From contig DVNH01000019.1 in the NCBI GenBank assembly GCA_018714565.1, forward strand, positions 1 through 47,696: 47,696 nucleotides of DNA, given 5' to 3'. The notes under the pieces were generated by a model. It did no database searches, had not been told where the DNA came from, and saw only the letters and a program-made list of their open reading frames with translations. Shown in pieces: positions 6,840 through 15,674 of the stretch. Position numbers and translations under genes: made by a program. Positions within the stretch are counted from its first letter, which is position 1. Each line of letters begins with the position of its first letter. The stretch comes from Candidatus Merdicola faecigallinarum (GTDB lineage Bacteria > Bacillota > Clostridia > TANB77 > CAG-508).

Positions 6840-8922
6840 ATTATCTGTAAAAAACATGAAGAAGAGTTTTAAAGATTATGCAATTTATTTTTTAACATTA
6901 GTATTAGGAGTCGCAATCTTTTATATGTTTAACTCTTTAGATAGCCAACAAGCAATGCTTCAAGTGTCTGAATCAACCAGAAAATTGATTGCTTTAATGA
7001 TAGATATGCTGGGGGTAGTATCTGTTTTTATTGCAATCATACTTGGATTTTTAATCGTATATGCAAATAATTTCTTAGTGAATCGAAGGAAAAAAGAATT
7101 TGGAATTTATATGACTTTAGGAATGGGAAAAAGACAGATATCAAAAATTATTCTATTAGAAACTTTATTAATAGGAATTTTATCTTTACTAGTTGGTATT
7201 TTTATAGGAGTGTTTGCATCACAGTTTATGTCAATATTAGTTGCAAAACTATTTGAAGCAGATATGAGTGAATTTACATTTGTATTTTCTAGTGGAGCAT
7301 GTATTAAGACTTGTATTTATTTTGCTGTTATGTTTTTGGCCGTTATGATATTTAATACAATTACGATATCAAAATATAAATTGATCAATTTATTAACGGC
7401 AGTAAGAAAAAATGAAAAAGTAAAAATGAAAAATCCAATCCTTTCTGTATTTGTATTTTTGGCATCTGTTGGAATTTTAGGATATGCTTATTGGAAGGTA
7501 ACTGGTGGAATTAATGAATTAGATACAATAGAGAAAATATTGGGCCCAATTTTAATGGGAACAATAGGAACGATAGGAATCTTCTGGTCATTATCAGGTT
7601 TTATTTTAAGAGTAATACAATCCAGCAAAAAAATCTATTTAAGAGGAACAAATATGTTTGTTCTAAGACAGTTAAATAATAAGATAAATACAACGGTAGT
7701 ATCGATGAGTGTAATTTGTATTATGTTATTTATGACGATTAGTATACTATCTAGTAGTATATCAGTACAAAATTCGATGGATACCGAATTAGAGGAAATG
7801 ACGCCAGTAGATTTGAATTTATTTAAAACAGCAAATTTACCAGACAGTTATGTAAGCTCTTATAGTGGAAAAACAATCTATTATACAGAAGAGCAAAAAG
7901 TGGATTCAAGAAAATCAATTGTTGATACGTTAAAGCAGAATGGATATGATATATCAAAATTAAAAGATATTGTAGAAATACCAATCTATACGGTGCCAGA
8001 ATGGACTTGGAAATATAGCTTAGGAAATTATTATGAAACTGCAAAAGCTCAATATTCAATGCTTGCATATGATACTCCAGAAACACTTATTAAAGTATCC
8101 GATTATAATAAGATAGCTTCACTTTATGGTCAGGAGCAATATACTCTAAACGACAATGAATATATTGTACTTTGCGATTTCGATTCAATGGTAGAATTAA
8201 GAAATGCAGCGTTAAAGGAAAATAGTGATATACAAGTAAACGGAAAAATTTATCATGCAAAATATAATGAATGTCAAAGTGGCTTTATTAATATGTCATC
8301 AAGCCATACAAATACTGGAGTTATTTTACTTCCAGATAGTTTTGAATGGAAAGAAGAATGGAAAGAACAAAAATTTTTAGCTGCTAATTATAATGCAGAT
8401 ACAGAGGAAGGAAAACAGGAAATTAATAAAGAATTTGCAGATGATGATAGTAAATTAAATGAAAATTTATCGGCAAAAGGAATTAGATTAGATGGAATGA
8501 CTAAAATTACTCTAATAGAGGCAAGTAAAGGATTATCATCTATTATCATATTTATTGCAATTTATTTAGGAATTATATTCTTAATAGCAAGTTCCGCTAT
8601 TTTAGCATTAAAGCAATTAACGGAAAGTTCTGATAACAAGCAAAGATATAATATTCTAAGAAAAATAGGATGTGATGAGAAAATGATTAATCAAGCTTTA
8701 TTTAGACAAATAGCAATTTTCTTTATGTTACCACTGGTACTTGCAATTATTCATTCTATTTTTGGAATAAAATTTGCTTTAACAGTATTGGTAGTACTTG
8801 CAAAACCAGAAGAATTATTACCATCCATTATAGTGACAGCAGTTGTAATGGGAATTATTTATGGTTTATATTTCTTGGCAACCTATTTGGGAAGTAAAAA
8901 CATCATCAAAGAGGAGGAATAG
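6829..8922 (+). CDS. bceB: BceB-like FtsX-type ABC permease
   Basis: A 697-residue permease with the BceB plan: ten predicted transmembrane helices and one large extracellular domain, about residues 320-565, between helices 7 and 8. The start LFKLSVKNMKKSFKDYAIYF and the cytoplasmic block RRKKEFGIYMTLGMGK are typical of this family. The ATG overlaps the end of the displaced ATPase tail, and GGAGGTGAT precedes it. In known systems this permease binds the peptide antibiotic and signals to the BceS kinase. The specific peptide cannot be read from sequence. Confidence 0.87.
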   Translation: MLFKLSVKNMKKSFKDYAIYFLTLVLGVAIFYMFNSLDSQQAMLQVSESTRKLIALMIDMLGVVSVFIAIILGFLIVYANNFLVNRRKKEFGIYMTLGMGKRQISKIILLETLLIGILSLLVGIFIGVFASQFMSILVAKLFEADMSEFTFVFSSGACIKTCIYFAVMFLAVMIFNTITISKYKLINLLTAVRKNEKVKMKNPILSVFVFLASVGILGYAYWKVTGGINELDTIEKILGPILMGTIGTIGIFWSLSGFILRVIQSSKKIYLRGTNMFVLRQLNNKINTTVVSMSVICIMLFMTISILSSSISVQNSMDTELEEMTPVDLNLFKTANLPDSYVSSYSGKTIYYTEEQKVDSRKSIVDTLKQNGYDISKLKDIVEIPIYTVPEWTWKYSLGNYYETAKAQYSMLAYDTPETLIKVSDYNKIASLYGQEQYTLNDNEYIVLCDFDSMVELRNAALKENSDIQVNGKIYHAKYNECQSGFINMSSSHTNTGVILLPDSFEWKEEWKEQKFLAANYNADTEEGKQEINKEFADDDSKLNENLSAKGIRLDGMTKITLIEASKGLSSIIIFIAIYLGIIFLIASSAILALKQLTESSDNKQRYNILRKIGCDEKMINQALFRQIAIFFMLPLVLAIIHSIFGIKFALTVLVVLAKPEELLPSIIVTAVVMGIIYGLYFLATYLGSKNIIKEEE

Positions 8923-8924
8923 AT

Positions 8925-9417
8925 ATGTTTCGGATTCTTTCGATTGATTTTTATAATCATAATAGGAGTAATTGCAACAGGAATTATATTAATAACAACA
9001 ATATTTAAAGGAGAGACACTTTCAAAAGATGAGATTTTGAATACTTATGATGATTTTATGGAAGTATTTTCAGAAAAAGGTATTTCAAAAGATAAAGAAT
9101 TGGAAGGTAAAAGAAAATTTGGAATTGATGAATATGAAGGAAACTATAAAGCAAGCTATGAAAATGCAACTAAAGAAGAAGTTCTATTTGGTGGGACCAC
9201 TTTAAACCGAGAAAATGGAAATAAAATTAAATTAAAGTTAAAAGTAGAAAAACAAAGCGGAGATGTTGCAGTTATAGCAAATTTAGGGACAACAGAAAAA
9301 ATTTTAATTAGCGATACAGGAGAGTTCGAAAAAGATATTGATATAGAAGGAAAAAGCTATTATTTAAATCTCAAATTAGATCATTTTACAGGAAAAGTTG
9401 AAATAATAGCAGAATAG
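8925..9417 (+). CDS. Single-pass membrane protein of the Bce/Yxe operon, +1 recoded at CGGA
   Basis: GAGGAGG at 8911-8917 points to the ATG at 8925, which opens ATG TTT CGG and stops after 27 codons. If the C at 8931 is skipped, ATG TTT GGA TTC TTT CGA TTG runs into the long frame. That gives a 163-residue protein with an N-terminal hydrophobic helix (IFIIIIGVIATGIILITTIF) and a beta-rich extracellular part. The only alternative start, TTG 8944, has no ribosome binding site and truncates the helix. I recognise no named family. Its place between bceB and a yxeA gene suggests an accessory of the transporter module. Expression depends on the frame change at the third codon. Confidence 0.75.
8931..8934 (+). 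other. CGGA recoding site 1
   Basis: The third codon after the well-placed ATG is CGG followed by A. Reading GGA instead opens the 163-residue frame. Confidence 0.75.
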
Positions 9418-9426
9418 GAGGAAATA

Positions 9427-9777
9427 ATGGAAAGTTTAAAAGAAAAATTGCCTATGATAATTGCAGTAATTATTGTACTTGTGCTAATGGTAAGTGCAGT
9501 TTACCTATTATTTATACAAAAAAAGGATTATTATACAAGGATTGATAATACTAAAATAGAGCAGGTTTCTAATACTGATGACATGAAATACCAATATACA
9601 TTAACTGCCTATGATGAAGGTGGTAAAACAAAAGAAATTAGTTTTAAAACAAGTAGAGAATTAACAGAAGGTGCATATTTAAAATTAGAAGTAATGTCAA
9701 TTAGAGGTGTGGTTAGCTGGGAAGAAGTTCAAGAAACAGAATTACCAGATAAAGTGAAAACAGAGATAAATCAATAA
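9427..9777 (+). CDS. yxeA: YxeA family protein
   Basis: A 116-residue protein with one N-terminal hydrophobic helix (about residues 8-30) and an extracytoplasmic domain. The domain contains YYTRIDN, YQYTLTAYDEGGKTKEISFKTSRELTEG and LKLEVMSIRGVVSWEEV, which are hallmarks of the YxeA/DUF1093 family. In Bacillus yxeA lies at the end of a peptide-sensing two-component/ABC operon (yxdJKLM-yxeA), matching its position here. An AGGAGG site follows directly on the previous stop. The molecular role of the family is not established. Confidence 0.85.
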   Translation: MESLKEKLPMIIAVIIVLVLMVSAVYLLFIQKKDYYTRIDNTKIEQVSNTDDMKYQYTLTAYDEGGKTKEISFKTSRELTEGAYLKLEVMSIRGVVSWEEVQETELPDKVKTEINQ

Positions 9778-9821
9778 TGTTGCTATTTTAGTATCTTATG
9801 GAATAATTTTTTAGAGAATCG

Positions 9822-9930
9822 ATAAGAAAAGTGGCTTCGCCAAATGTACAGATTGCTTCGCAATCGCACAAATTAAGGTAACTTAACCTTGTTACTCCAG
9901 AAATTTCTGACGAAATTTCCTACGTAATAA
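9822..9930 (+). repeat. Dispersed palindromic intergenic repeat, copy 2
   Basis: Same 109-base element as at 1102, with ATAA at both ends, differing at only a few positions. It lies alone in the spacer between yxeA and the next gene. The rest of 9778-10048 holds no gene that I can support. Confidence 0.9.
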
Positions 9931-10048
9931 AATAAGCGAAGATCCAAAAAAATAAAAGATTAAGAAATGCTAAATAAGAAATTAAGAAATTTATGGTACG
10001 ATCAATTACATAAAGAAGAAAAGTATACAAATAAAGGGGGAAAGAGAA

Positions 10049-10690
10049 ATGGAAAAGCAAAAAGTAAAAGAGAATATCATAAAAATATTTTGGATCTTTA
10101 TTATTGGAAGTATTATTGGGTATCTTGTTGAGATGGTTGTTGCCTTGGTTCAAAACGGACATTTTGAGTCAAGGCAAGGACTCATTTATGGTCCTTTTGC
10201 CCAGGTTTATGGATTAGGAATGCTTGCTTACTATTTTACAGTTCCTAAAATAAAAGGAATGAAAAAAGTTTTTCTATTTAGTATGGTGATGGGAGGAATT
10301 GTAGAATATATTTGTTCATATGTACAAGAAAAATGTTTTGGAACAATCTCTTGGGATTACAGCCACCTATGGTTTAACATTAACGGTAGAACAAGCTTAC
10401 TTCATTGTACCTATTGGGGATTTGCAGGTGTGTTATTTATAAAATATGTATATCCTAGAATTCAAAAATTAGATCAATATGCTAAAAAAGCTAATTTTCA
10501 ATTAGCAACATCATTACTTGCGATTTTTATGGTATTTAATATCACTGTTTCTTGTATGGCAGCTGGAAGGCAATTAGAAAGAAGAAAAGAAATTGCAGCA
10601 AAAAATAATATTGATTATTTCTTTGATAAATATTATCCGGATTATGTTATGAATGAGATATACGCAAATAAGATAACGAAAATAGACTAG
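10049..10690 (+). CDS. CmpB-family (PF06541-like) membrane protein 1
   Basis: A 213-residue integral membrane protein with about five hydrophobic helices. The conserved sequence GSIIGYLVEMV, RQGLIYGPFAQVYG, WDYSHLWFNINGRTSLLHC and WGFAGVLFIKYVYP is the pattern annotated as putative ABC transporter permease CmpB. AAGGGGG precedes the ATG. A paralogue with the same motifs lies at 11533, on the far side of a TVP38 gene. No ATPase partner is adjacent, so a transporter role is not supported by context and the true function is unknown. Confidence 0.8.
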   Translation: MEKQKVKENIIKIFWIFIIGSIIGYLVEMVVALVQNGHFESRQGLIYGPFAQVYGLGMLAYYFTVPKIKGMKKVFLFSMVMGGIVEYICSYVQEKCFGTISWDYSHLWFNINGRTSLLHCTYWGFAGVLFIKYVYPRIQKLDQYAKKANFQLATSLLAIFMVFNITVSCMAAGRQLERRKEIAAKNNIDYFFDKYYPDYVMNEIYANKITKID

Positions 10691-10790
10691 CAAATCTTTA
10701 ATAAATCTTAATAATTTTTAAGAAAATGTAAAAGATAAAACTCTTAATTTAGTGTATAATAGAAAAAAACAAAAATAAGAGGTAAGCAAA

Positions 10791-11510
10791 ATGAAAAGAA
10801 GTCAAAAAATAAAATGGGGAAAACGAATCGCTACCCTATGTGTCATTCTTATACTAATTGGAATTTGTATATATCTTTTTCCTTTGATAAAAGATATATC
10901 TACAACAGAAGGACAAATAAAATTTAAAGAAGAAGTAGATCAATTAGGAATATGGGGTATCTTATTATTATTTGGTCTACAAGTTGCTCAAATTATGTTA
11001 GTAGTTTTACCAGGAGAGCCATTAGAAATATTAGCTGGTATGTGTTATGGAACTGTAGGAGGAACTATATTTATTTTTATATCGGTATTTATTACGACTA
11101 CTTTGATATTCTTTCTAGTTCGAAAATATGGAAAAAGACTTTTATATCATACATTTAACAAAGAAAAAATCAAAAGGATCGAAAATAGTAAGTTTTTCCA
11201 AAATCCAACAAAAATAGAAATTATTTTTGCTATTTTATTTTTGATACCGGGAACCCCAAAGGATCTACTGGTTTATATAGGTGGATTACTTCCTTTTAAA
11301 CCAATTCGATTTATATTAATTTCTACCTTTGTAAGATTTCCGTCTGTTATTTCTTCTACGATAGCAGGGGACAACATAGCAACTGGAAATTGGAAAATGA
11401 TGCTTATTACTTATGGTATTACTTTTTTAGTAACAGGAATTATTATATTTATTGTAAATCGATTTGACAAAAATAAAACAACGAAAGAAGCACTAGATGT
11501 TATAAAATAG
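10791..11510 (+). CDS. TVP38/TMEM64 family (VTT-domain) membrane protein
   Basis: A 239-residue protein of the DedA/TVP38 superfamily. It has an N-terminal helix, a re-entrant block VVLPGEPLEILAG, then FLIPGTPKDLLVYIGGLLP and FVRFPSVISSTIAGD. Those proline-glycine re-entrant loops define the VTT domain, linked in studied members to lipid scrambling or undecaprenyl-phosphate handling. A TATAAT at 10755-10760 precedes the gene, with a poor -35. The stop is 22 bases before the next CmpB-family gene, and co-transcription is likely. The specific substrate is not readable. Confidence 0.85.
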   Translation: MKRSQKIKWGKRIATLCVILILIGICIYLFPLIKDISTTEGQIKFKEEVDQLGIWGILLLFGLQVAQIMLVVLPGEPLEILAGMCYGTVGGTIFIFISVFITTTLIFFLVRKYGKRLLYHTFNKEKIKRIENSKFFQNPTKIEIIFAILFLIPGTPKDLLVYIGGLLPFKPIRFILISTFVRFPSVISSTIAGDNIATGNWKMMLITYGITFLVTGIIIFIVNRFDKNKTTKEALDVIK

Positions 11511-11532
11511 GAGAATCTTGGAGGAAAACAAA

Positions 11533-12090
11533 ATGGAGGAAGAAATTCATTTAAAAGAGAAAAAAGAATTATCAAATTGGCAAAAAATGATAATATACTT
11601 TTTTATATATGCCCTATTAGGCTGGATATTAGAAACTGTGTATTGCTTAATTACAGTAGGAACATTTCATAAAAGAGGATTTCTATATGGTCCAATTTGT
11701 CCTATCTATGGATTTGGAGCGATCTTATTATTACTATCGTTGAAAAAAGTTAAAGGAAATTATTTTACAAAATTTTTGATCGGAATGATTGTATTTTCTT
11801 TATTCGAATTTATTGTTTCCTATATTTTAGAGATGGTATTTAACCAAAGATGGTGGGACTATTCCAACGAATTTTTAAATATAGAAGGAAGGGTAAGCCT
11901 TTTATTTTCTATTGCATGGGGGATGATAGGAGTTATTTTCGTAGAAAAAATTCATCCATTTTTTGAAAAAAAATTAACGAAAATGATGAATCGAATTCCT
12001 AAAAAAATTTTAACCATTGTTCTATCCATATTTGTAATAGGGATAGGGGTAGACACTATTTTTTCTATTATTCGATATATCGGAATATAA
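11533..12090 (+). CDS. CmpB-family (PF06541-like) membrane protein 2
   Basis: A 185-residue paralogue of the protein at 10049. It shares ALLGWILETVYCLIT, KRGFLYGPICPIYGFGA, WDYSNEFLNIEGRVSLLFS and WGMIGVIFVEKIHP. I chose ATG 11533 because GGAGG at 11520-11524 is correctly spaced; the in-frame TTG at 11518 would lie upstream of that site. The stop TAA is contributed by the left end of the dispersed repeat. A tyrosine/tryptophan-rich soluble face around WWDYSN recurs in both paralogues and may be the functional site, but no activity can be named. Confidence 0.8.
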   Translation: MEEEIHLKEKKELSNWQKMIIYFFIYALLGWILETVYCLITVGTFHKRGFLYGPICPIYGFGAILLLLSLKKVKGNYFTKFLIGMIVFSLFEFIVSYILEMVFNQRWWDYSNEFLNIEGRVSLLFSIAWGMIGVIFVEKIHPFFEKKLTKMMNRIPKKILTIVLSIFVIGIGVDTIFSIIRYIGI

Positions 12091-12195
12091 GAAAAGTGGC
12101 TTCGCAAAATGTACAGATTGCTTCGCAATCGCACAAATTAATGTAACTTAACCTTGTTACTCCAGAAATTTCTAGCGAAATTTCCTACGTAATAA
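12087..12195 (+). repeat. Dispersed palindromic intergenic repeat, copy 3
   Basis: A 109-base copy with ATAA at both ends. It overlaps the TAA stop of the upstream CmpB-family gene. A second, truncated copy begins inside its right-end ATAA. Confidence 0.9.
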
Positions 12196-12224
12196 GAAAA
12201 GTGGCTTCGCAAAATGTACAGATT
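12192..12224 (+). repeat. Truncated tandem copy of the dispersed repeat
   Basis: Starting at the shared ATAA, the left 33 bases of the element (through TGTACAGATT) are repeated head-to-tail. The sequence then diverges just inside the second hairpin. The tandem arrangement through ATAA suggests that this tetranucleotide is the joining point. Confidence 0.8.
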
Positions 12225-12240
12225 ATAATAAAAAGGATAC

Positions 12241-12313
12241 AAAAAAACTTTATCTTTTGTTATGATATAGAAAAATTGAAGTTTTTTCTATTAAAGAAGG
12301 ATAAAGTTTTTTT
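12241..12313. repeat. Nested inverted repeat upstream of the pentapeptide gene
   Basis: AAAAAAACTTTATC (12241-12254) pairs with GATAAAGTTTTTTT (12300-12313). The loop holds a second hairpin TAGAAAAA...TTTTTTCTA. With A and T runs outside, it can act as a terminator in both directions. Otherwise the 12225-12401 spacer shows no gene. Confidence 0.6.
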
Positions 12314-12401
12314 GCGTATAAAAGTAATAGAATAATTCATTTTGAGATATGTAAAATGAAAACAAACTTAAGATCAAAACAAATAAATGGAGGAAAAGAA
12401 A

Positions 12402-13010
12402 ATGGAAGAGATAAATCTAAAAGAATTATTAAAAAGTGCAATGGAAGAGGAAAAAGAAATAGAGGGAATTAAATTTTTTTCTTGTAAAGAAGAAAATTTA
12501 AGAATCGAAAAAGTAGAAATAAAAAATAGTTCTTTTCAAAATTGTTGTAGCCGAAATAGTGAATTTATTAAATGTTATTTTTCTTCTGTAATATTTGAAA
12601 ATTGTGATTTTTCCAATTGCGATTTTAGTAATTCATATTTCTCGAAGGTAAAATTTATAAATTGCAAAATGGTGGGAGCAAATCTATCAGATACTAATTT
12701 TTTAAATTCTGAAATGAAAGAATGTAATTGTACTTATGTCAATTTTTCCAATACAGATTTTAAAGAAATGTTGATTCAAAATAGTAATTTATCTAATTCT
12801 AGCATGCAGGAAGTGAATTTTAAAAAAACAAGATTGAAAGATACTGATTTCATACAAACACAATTTTTTAAAACAAAACTAAAAGGAATCGATTTTTCAG
12901 AATGTGAGATTTCTGGTATTATAATCGATCCAATTGATTTAAAAGGTATGATTGTAAATGAAATGCAGGCTTTAGAGCTATCAAAGATTTTAGGAATTGT
13001 GATTAAATAA
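12402..13010 (+). CDS. Pentapeptide-repeat protein
   Basis: A 202-residue protein. From about residue 30 to 175 it is built of five-residue steps with the pattern xNFxx/xDFxx, for example CDFSN CDFSN SYFSK, ANLSD TNFLN and VNFSN TDFKE. Such repeats fold as a right-handed quadrilateral beta helix. It is unusually rich in cysteine and asparagine. ATG 12402 is chosen because GGAGG is at 12389-12393; an in-frame ATG at 12387 lies inside that site. Some relatives (Qnr, MfpA, McbG) protect DNA gyrase by DNA mimicry, but nothing here proves that role. Confidence 0.82.
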   Translation: MEEINLKELLKSAMEEEKEIEGIKFFSCKEENLRIEKVEIKNSSFQNCCSRNSEFIKCYFSSVIFENCDFSNCDFSNSYFSKVKFINCKMVGANLSDTNFLNSEMKECNCTYVNFSNTDFKEMLIQNSNLSNSSMQEVNFKKTRLKDTDFIQTQFFKTKLKGIDFSECEISGIIIDPIDLKGMIVNEMQALELSKILGIVIK

Positions 13011-13034
13011 AAAATAATATAATTTTCAATATGG

Positions 13035-13063
13035 TGTAACTTTAAAGAGATTAAATTGTATAA
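13035..13063 (+). promoter_or_regulatory. Candidate ECF-type promoter of the sigma factor operon
   Basis: TGTAAC (13035-13040), 17-base gap, GTATAA (13058-13063). The -35 has the AAC core common to ECF promoters, and it lies just upstream of an ECF sigma gene. Autoregulation is inferred. Confidence 0.4.
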
Positions 13064-13093
13064 GGAGTAGCAAAGGATAAAGGGGGAGAAAAT

Positions 13094-13648
13094 GTGGGAG
13101 AGAAAACGGATCAAGAATTATATCAAGAATTTTTAGAAGGAAATCAAAGATCCTTTGAACAAATTGTTTTGCGTCATAAAGATTATTTGATATATTTTTT
13201 GCAAGGATTTGTAAAAAATATATCGTCTGCGGAAGATCTAGCGCAAGATGTATTTGTATATTTACTAATGCATCCAGATTATTATAATTGTAAATATTCT
13301 TTAAAGACATATTTATATACAATTGCAAAATCAAAGGCATTAAACTATCTGAAAAGAGAAAAAAGAGTGGTAGGAATTATAGGAGAAAATGAAATAGTAG
13401 ATCAGGAAGAATTAGAAGAAAAAGTATATAAAAAAGAAAGGAATCAAAATATAAGAAATGCGATTCAAAAATTAAAACAGGATTACCAAACAGCAATTTA
13501 TCTTGCCGATATTGAAGGACTTAGCTATAAGGAAATTTCTCACATCTTAAATAAGAATGATGGACAAGTAAAAATTTTGATACATAGGGCTAGAAAATCA
13601 CTAGAAAAAGTGATTCGAAAGGAGGTAGAAAAATATGAAGTCAAATGA
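13094..13648 (+). CDS. ECF-type RNA polymerase sigma factor
   Basis: A 184-residue protein with only regions 2 and 4 of sigma-70. Region 2 contains SAEDLAQDVFVYLL and YLYTIAKSKALNYLKRE. Region 4 contains AIYLADIEGLSYKEISHILNKNDGQVKILIHRARKSL, with a helix-turn-helix. The GTG start at 13094 follows AGGGGGAG; the overlapping ATG at 13092 is out of frame. It overlaps by 14 bases the gene of a membrane-anchored beta-propeller protein, the usual place for an anti-sigma factor. The stimulus and regulon cannot be read. Confidence 0.87.
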   Translation: MGEKTDQELYQEFLEGNQRSFEQIVLRHKDYLIYFLQGFVKNISSAEDLAQDVFVYLLMHPDYYNCKYSLKTYLYTIAKSKALNYLKREKRVVGIIGENEIVDQEELEEKVYKKERNQNIRNAIQKLKQDYQTAIYLADIEGLSYKEISHILNKNDGQVKILIHRARKSLEKVIRKEVEKYEVK

Positions 13649-15617
13649 TGAATTTATAAAAGGAATTTATCAAAAATACGAAAAACAAGTGAATAAATCA
13701 CAAGAAAAGTTAGAGCAAGAGGAACCTATTTTTCGCACTCAAAAGAAAAAACTTCCCTATTTTATATCCGGAATTGGAATAGTACTTATTTTCTTTGCTA
13801 TTTTCTCTTTTCTGATTCATAATGAAACAAATTTAAAAATAGAAGAAGAGAAAAAATTAGGAAGCGTACAAGAAGTTCAAGAAATTAATCTTCCAAAAGT
13901 AGAGAATTTTGAGAATTTTTATAAACTTGCAAAAGAACAAGAAGAAAGTGCTACAAATAGCCGCTATTGGAATGAGACAATGGAAGAATCTGCAACAAAC
14001 GCAGAAAAATCAGATAGTGTTTCGCAGGATGGAGAGGATTATTCCAAAACCAATATTCAAGAAAATAGTGTGGATGAGGCAGATATTGTAAAAACAGATG
14101 GAAGATATATTTATTCAATTAGTCATGTAAATGGAAAGTCAAAAATAATCATTACAGATGCAAATTTACCAGAACAGCTTACTGTCGTATCCGTGGTAGA
14201 AGAGGAGAATTTTACTCCAAGAGAATTATATCTTTTCGATGGAAAACTGATTGTAATTGGAACATGGGATGAATATCAATATAAAACACTAGTACTAGAG
14301 GCAGAAGAAGATACGTCTTATGTATCAAAAATAAAAACAGTCGTAAAAGTATACGATCTTCAAGAAATATCTGTACCAAAAGAAATTCGAAGGGTAGAAG
14401 TAGAAGCATCTTATTTATCTTCTCGATTAATCGAAGGAAATTTATATTTTGTTTGCCAAAGATTTGTTAATACGAGTCAGTTATTAAGAGGAACAATTGA
14501 TGAGGCAAATGAAGCAGAATATTTACCAATTTACCAAGATAGTGTAAAGGAAGAAGAAAAACAGATTGGATTTGATGAGATTTATTATTTTGAAGATAGA
14601 AATGACAGCAATTATCTTATGATGGCTGGTATTAATTTGAAAGAAGAACAAAAAGAAGTAGAGATAAAAACTTTTTTAGGAGCGGGAGAACAGACTTATT
14701 GCTCAGAGAAAAATATGTATTTAGCAACAACAAAGAATTCCTATAATAGTAAAACAAGAGAAATTGAAAATATTACAACCCAAATTTTGAAATTTGAATT
14801 AAAAGATGGCAATATTAATTTTAAAGCAGATACAGAAATTGATGGATATATTAATAATCAATTTTCAATGGATGAATCAAAAAATTATTTTCAAATTGCA
14901 ACAACAATTGGAAATGGATTTGTGATAGACGAAAATGTAAGTAATACACTGTATGTACTGGATGAGAATTTAAAAGAGGTAGGGAAATTAGAAAATTTAG
15001 CAGTAGGAGAAAGAATCTATTCAGTAAGATATACGGAAAATAGAGCATATATTGTTACATTTAAACAAGTGGATCCACTATTTGTCATTGATTTACAAGA
15101 TAAAAGGAATCCAAAAGTCTTAGGAGAAGTAAAAATTCCAGGCTATAGTACTTATTTACATCCATATGATGATACTCATATGATAGGATTTGGATATGAT
15201 GTGACAGAAGATGGAAAACAGACAAATGGAATAAAAATAAGTATGTTTGATTTAACGGATGAAAAAAATCCAAAAGAACTTCATACAATTAAAATAGATA
15301 ATGGTCAATTTGTACATTCAGATGTACTATATGATCATAAAGCATTACTATTTTCGAAAGAAAAAAATATCATTGCTTTTCCAATTACTCGTTATCAAAA
15401 AGGAAAGAGTATTTATGAAGCAGATGTATATCAATATAGTTTTGAGAATGGATTTACGAAAAAAGGAAGTTTACAAAGTAATTCTGAGAATTACGAAGGA
15501 AGAATTGAGAGAATAATATATATTAATGATATGATTTATACAATTGCAGAGAATAAAATTCAAGCCTTTCATATTGACACATTAGAGAAAATAAGTGAAA
15601 TAAAAATAGGAGGATAA
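13635..15617 (+). CDS. Membrane-anchored beta-propeller protein, probable anti-sigma factor
   Basis: A 660-residue protein with a charged cytoplasmic segment (about 1-45), one transmembrane helix (about 46-65, FISGIGIVLIFFAIFSFLI) and a long extracellular domain. The segment NSVDEADIVKTDGRYIYSI around residues 145-165 is the signature opening of the secreted beta-propeller family PF09826. Blade-like repeats follow, such as YLFDGKLIVIG, LYVLDENLKEVGKL and NRAYIVTF. Translational overlap with the ECF sigma gene and this topology suggest that the cytoplasmic part holds the sigma factor while the propeller senses an external signal. The short N-terminus has no classical zinc anti-sigma motif, so the role is inferred. 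Confidence 0.8.
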   Translation: MKSNDEFIKGIYQKYEKQVNKSQEKLEQEEPIFRTQKKKLPYFISGIGIVLIFFAIFSFLIHNETNLKIEEEKKLGSVQEVQEINLPKVENFENFYKLAKEQEESATNSRYWNETMEESATNAEKSDSVSQDGEDYSKTNIQENSVDEADIVKTDGRYIYSISHVNGKSKIIITDANLPEQLTVVSVVEEENFTPRELYLFDGKLIVIGTWDEYQYKTLVLEAEEDTSYVSKIKTVVKVYDLQEISVPKEIRRVEVEASYLSSRLIEGNLYFVCQRFVNTSQLLRGTIDEANEAEYLPIYQDSVKEEEKQIGFDEIYYFEDRNDSNYLMMAGINLKEEQKEVEIKTFLGAGEQTYCSEKNMYLATTKNSYNSKTREIENITTQILKFELKDGNINFKADTEIDGYINNQFSMDESKNYFQIATTIGNGFVIDENVSNTLYVLDENLKEVGKLENLAVGERIYSVRYTENRAYIVTFKQVDPLFVIDLQDKRNPKVLGEVKIPGYSTYLHPYDDTHMIGFGYDVTEDGKQTNGIKISMFDLTDEKNPKELHTIKIDNGQFVHSDVLYDHKALLFSKEKNIIAFPITRYQKGKSIYEADVYQYSFENGFTKKGSLQSNSENYEGRIERIIYINDMIYTIAENKIQAFHIDTLEKISEIKIGG

Positions 15618-15674
15618 TAAGAATATTTTAAACTTTTCTTGAATATAATAATAAAAATTATATAGGAGGAAAAG

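Noticed and set aside
13026..13340. Minus-strand ORF opposite the sigma factor gene
   Set aside because: It is a shadow of the plus-strand coding frame with no ribosome site and no family similarity; the same holds for the other minus-strand ORFs except yebC.
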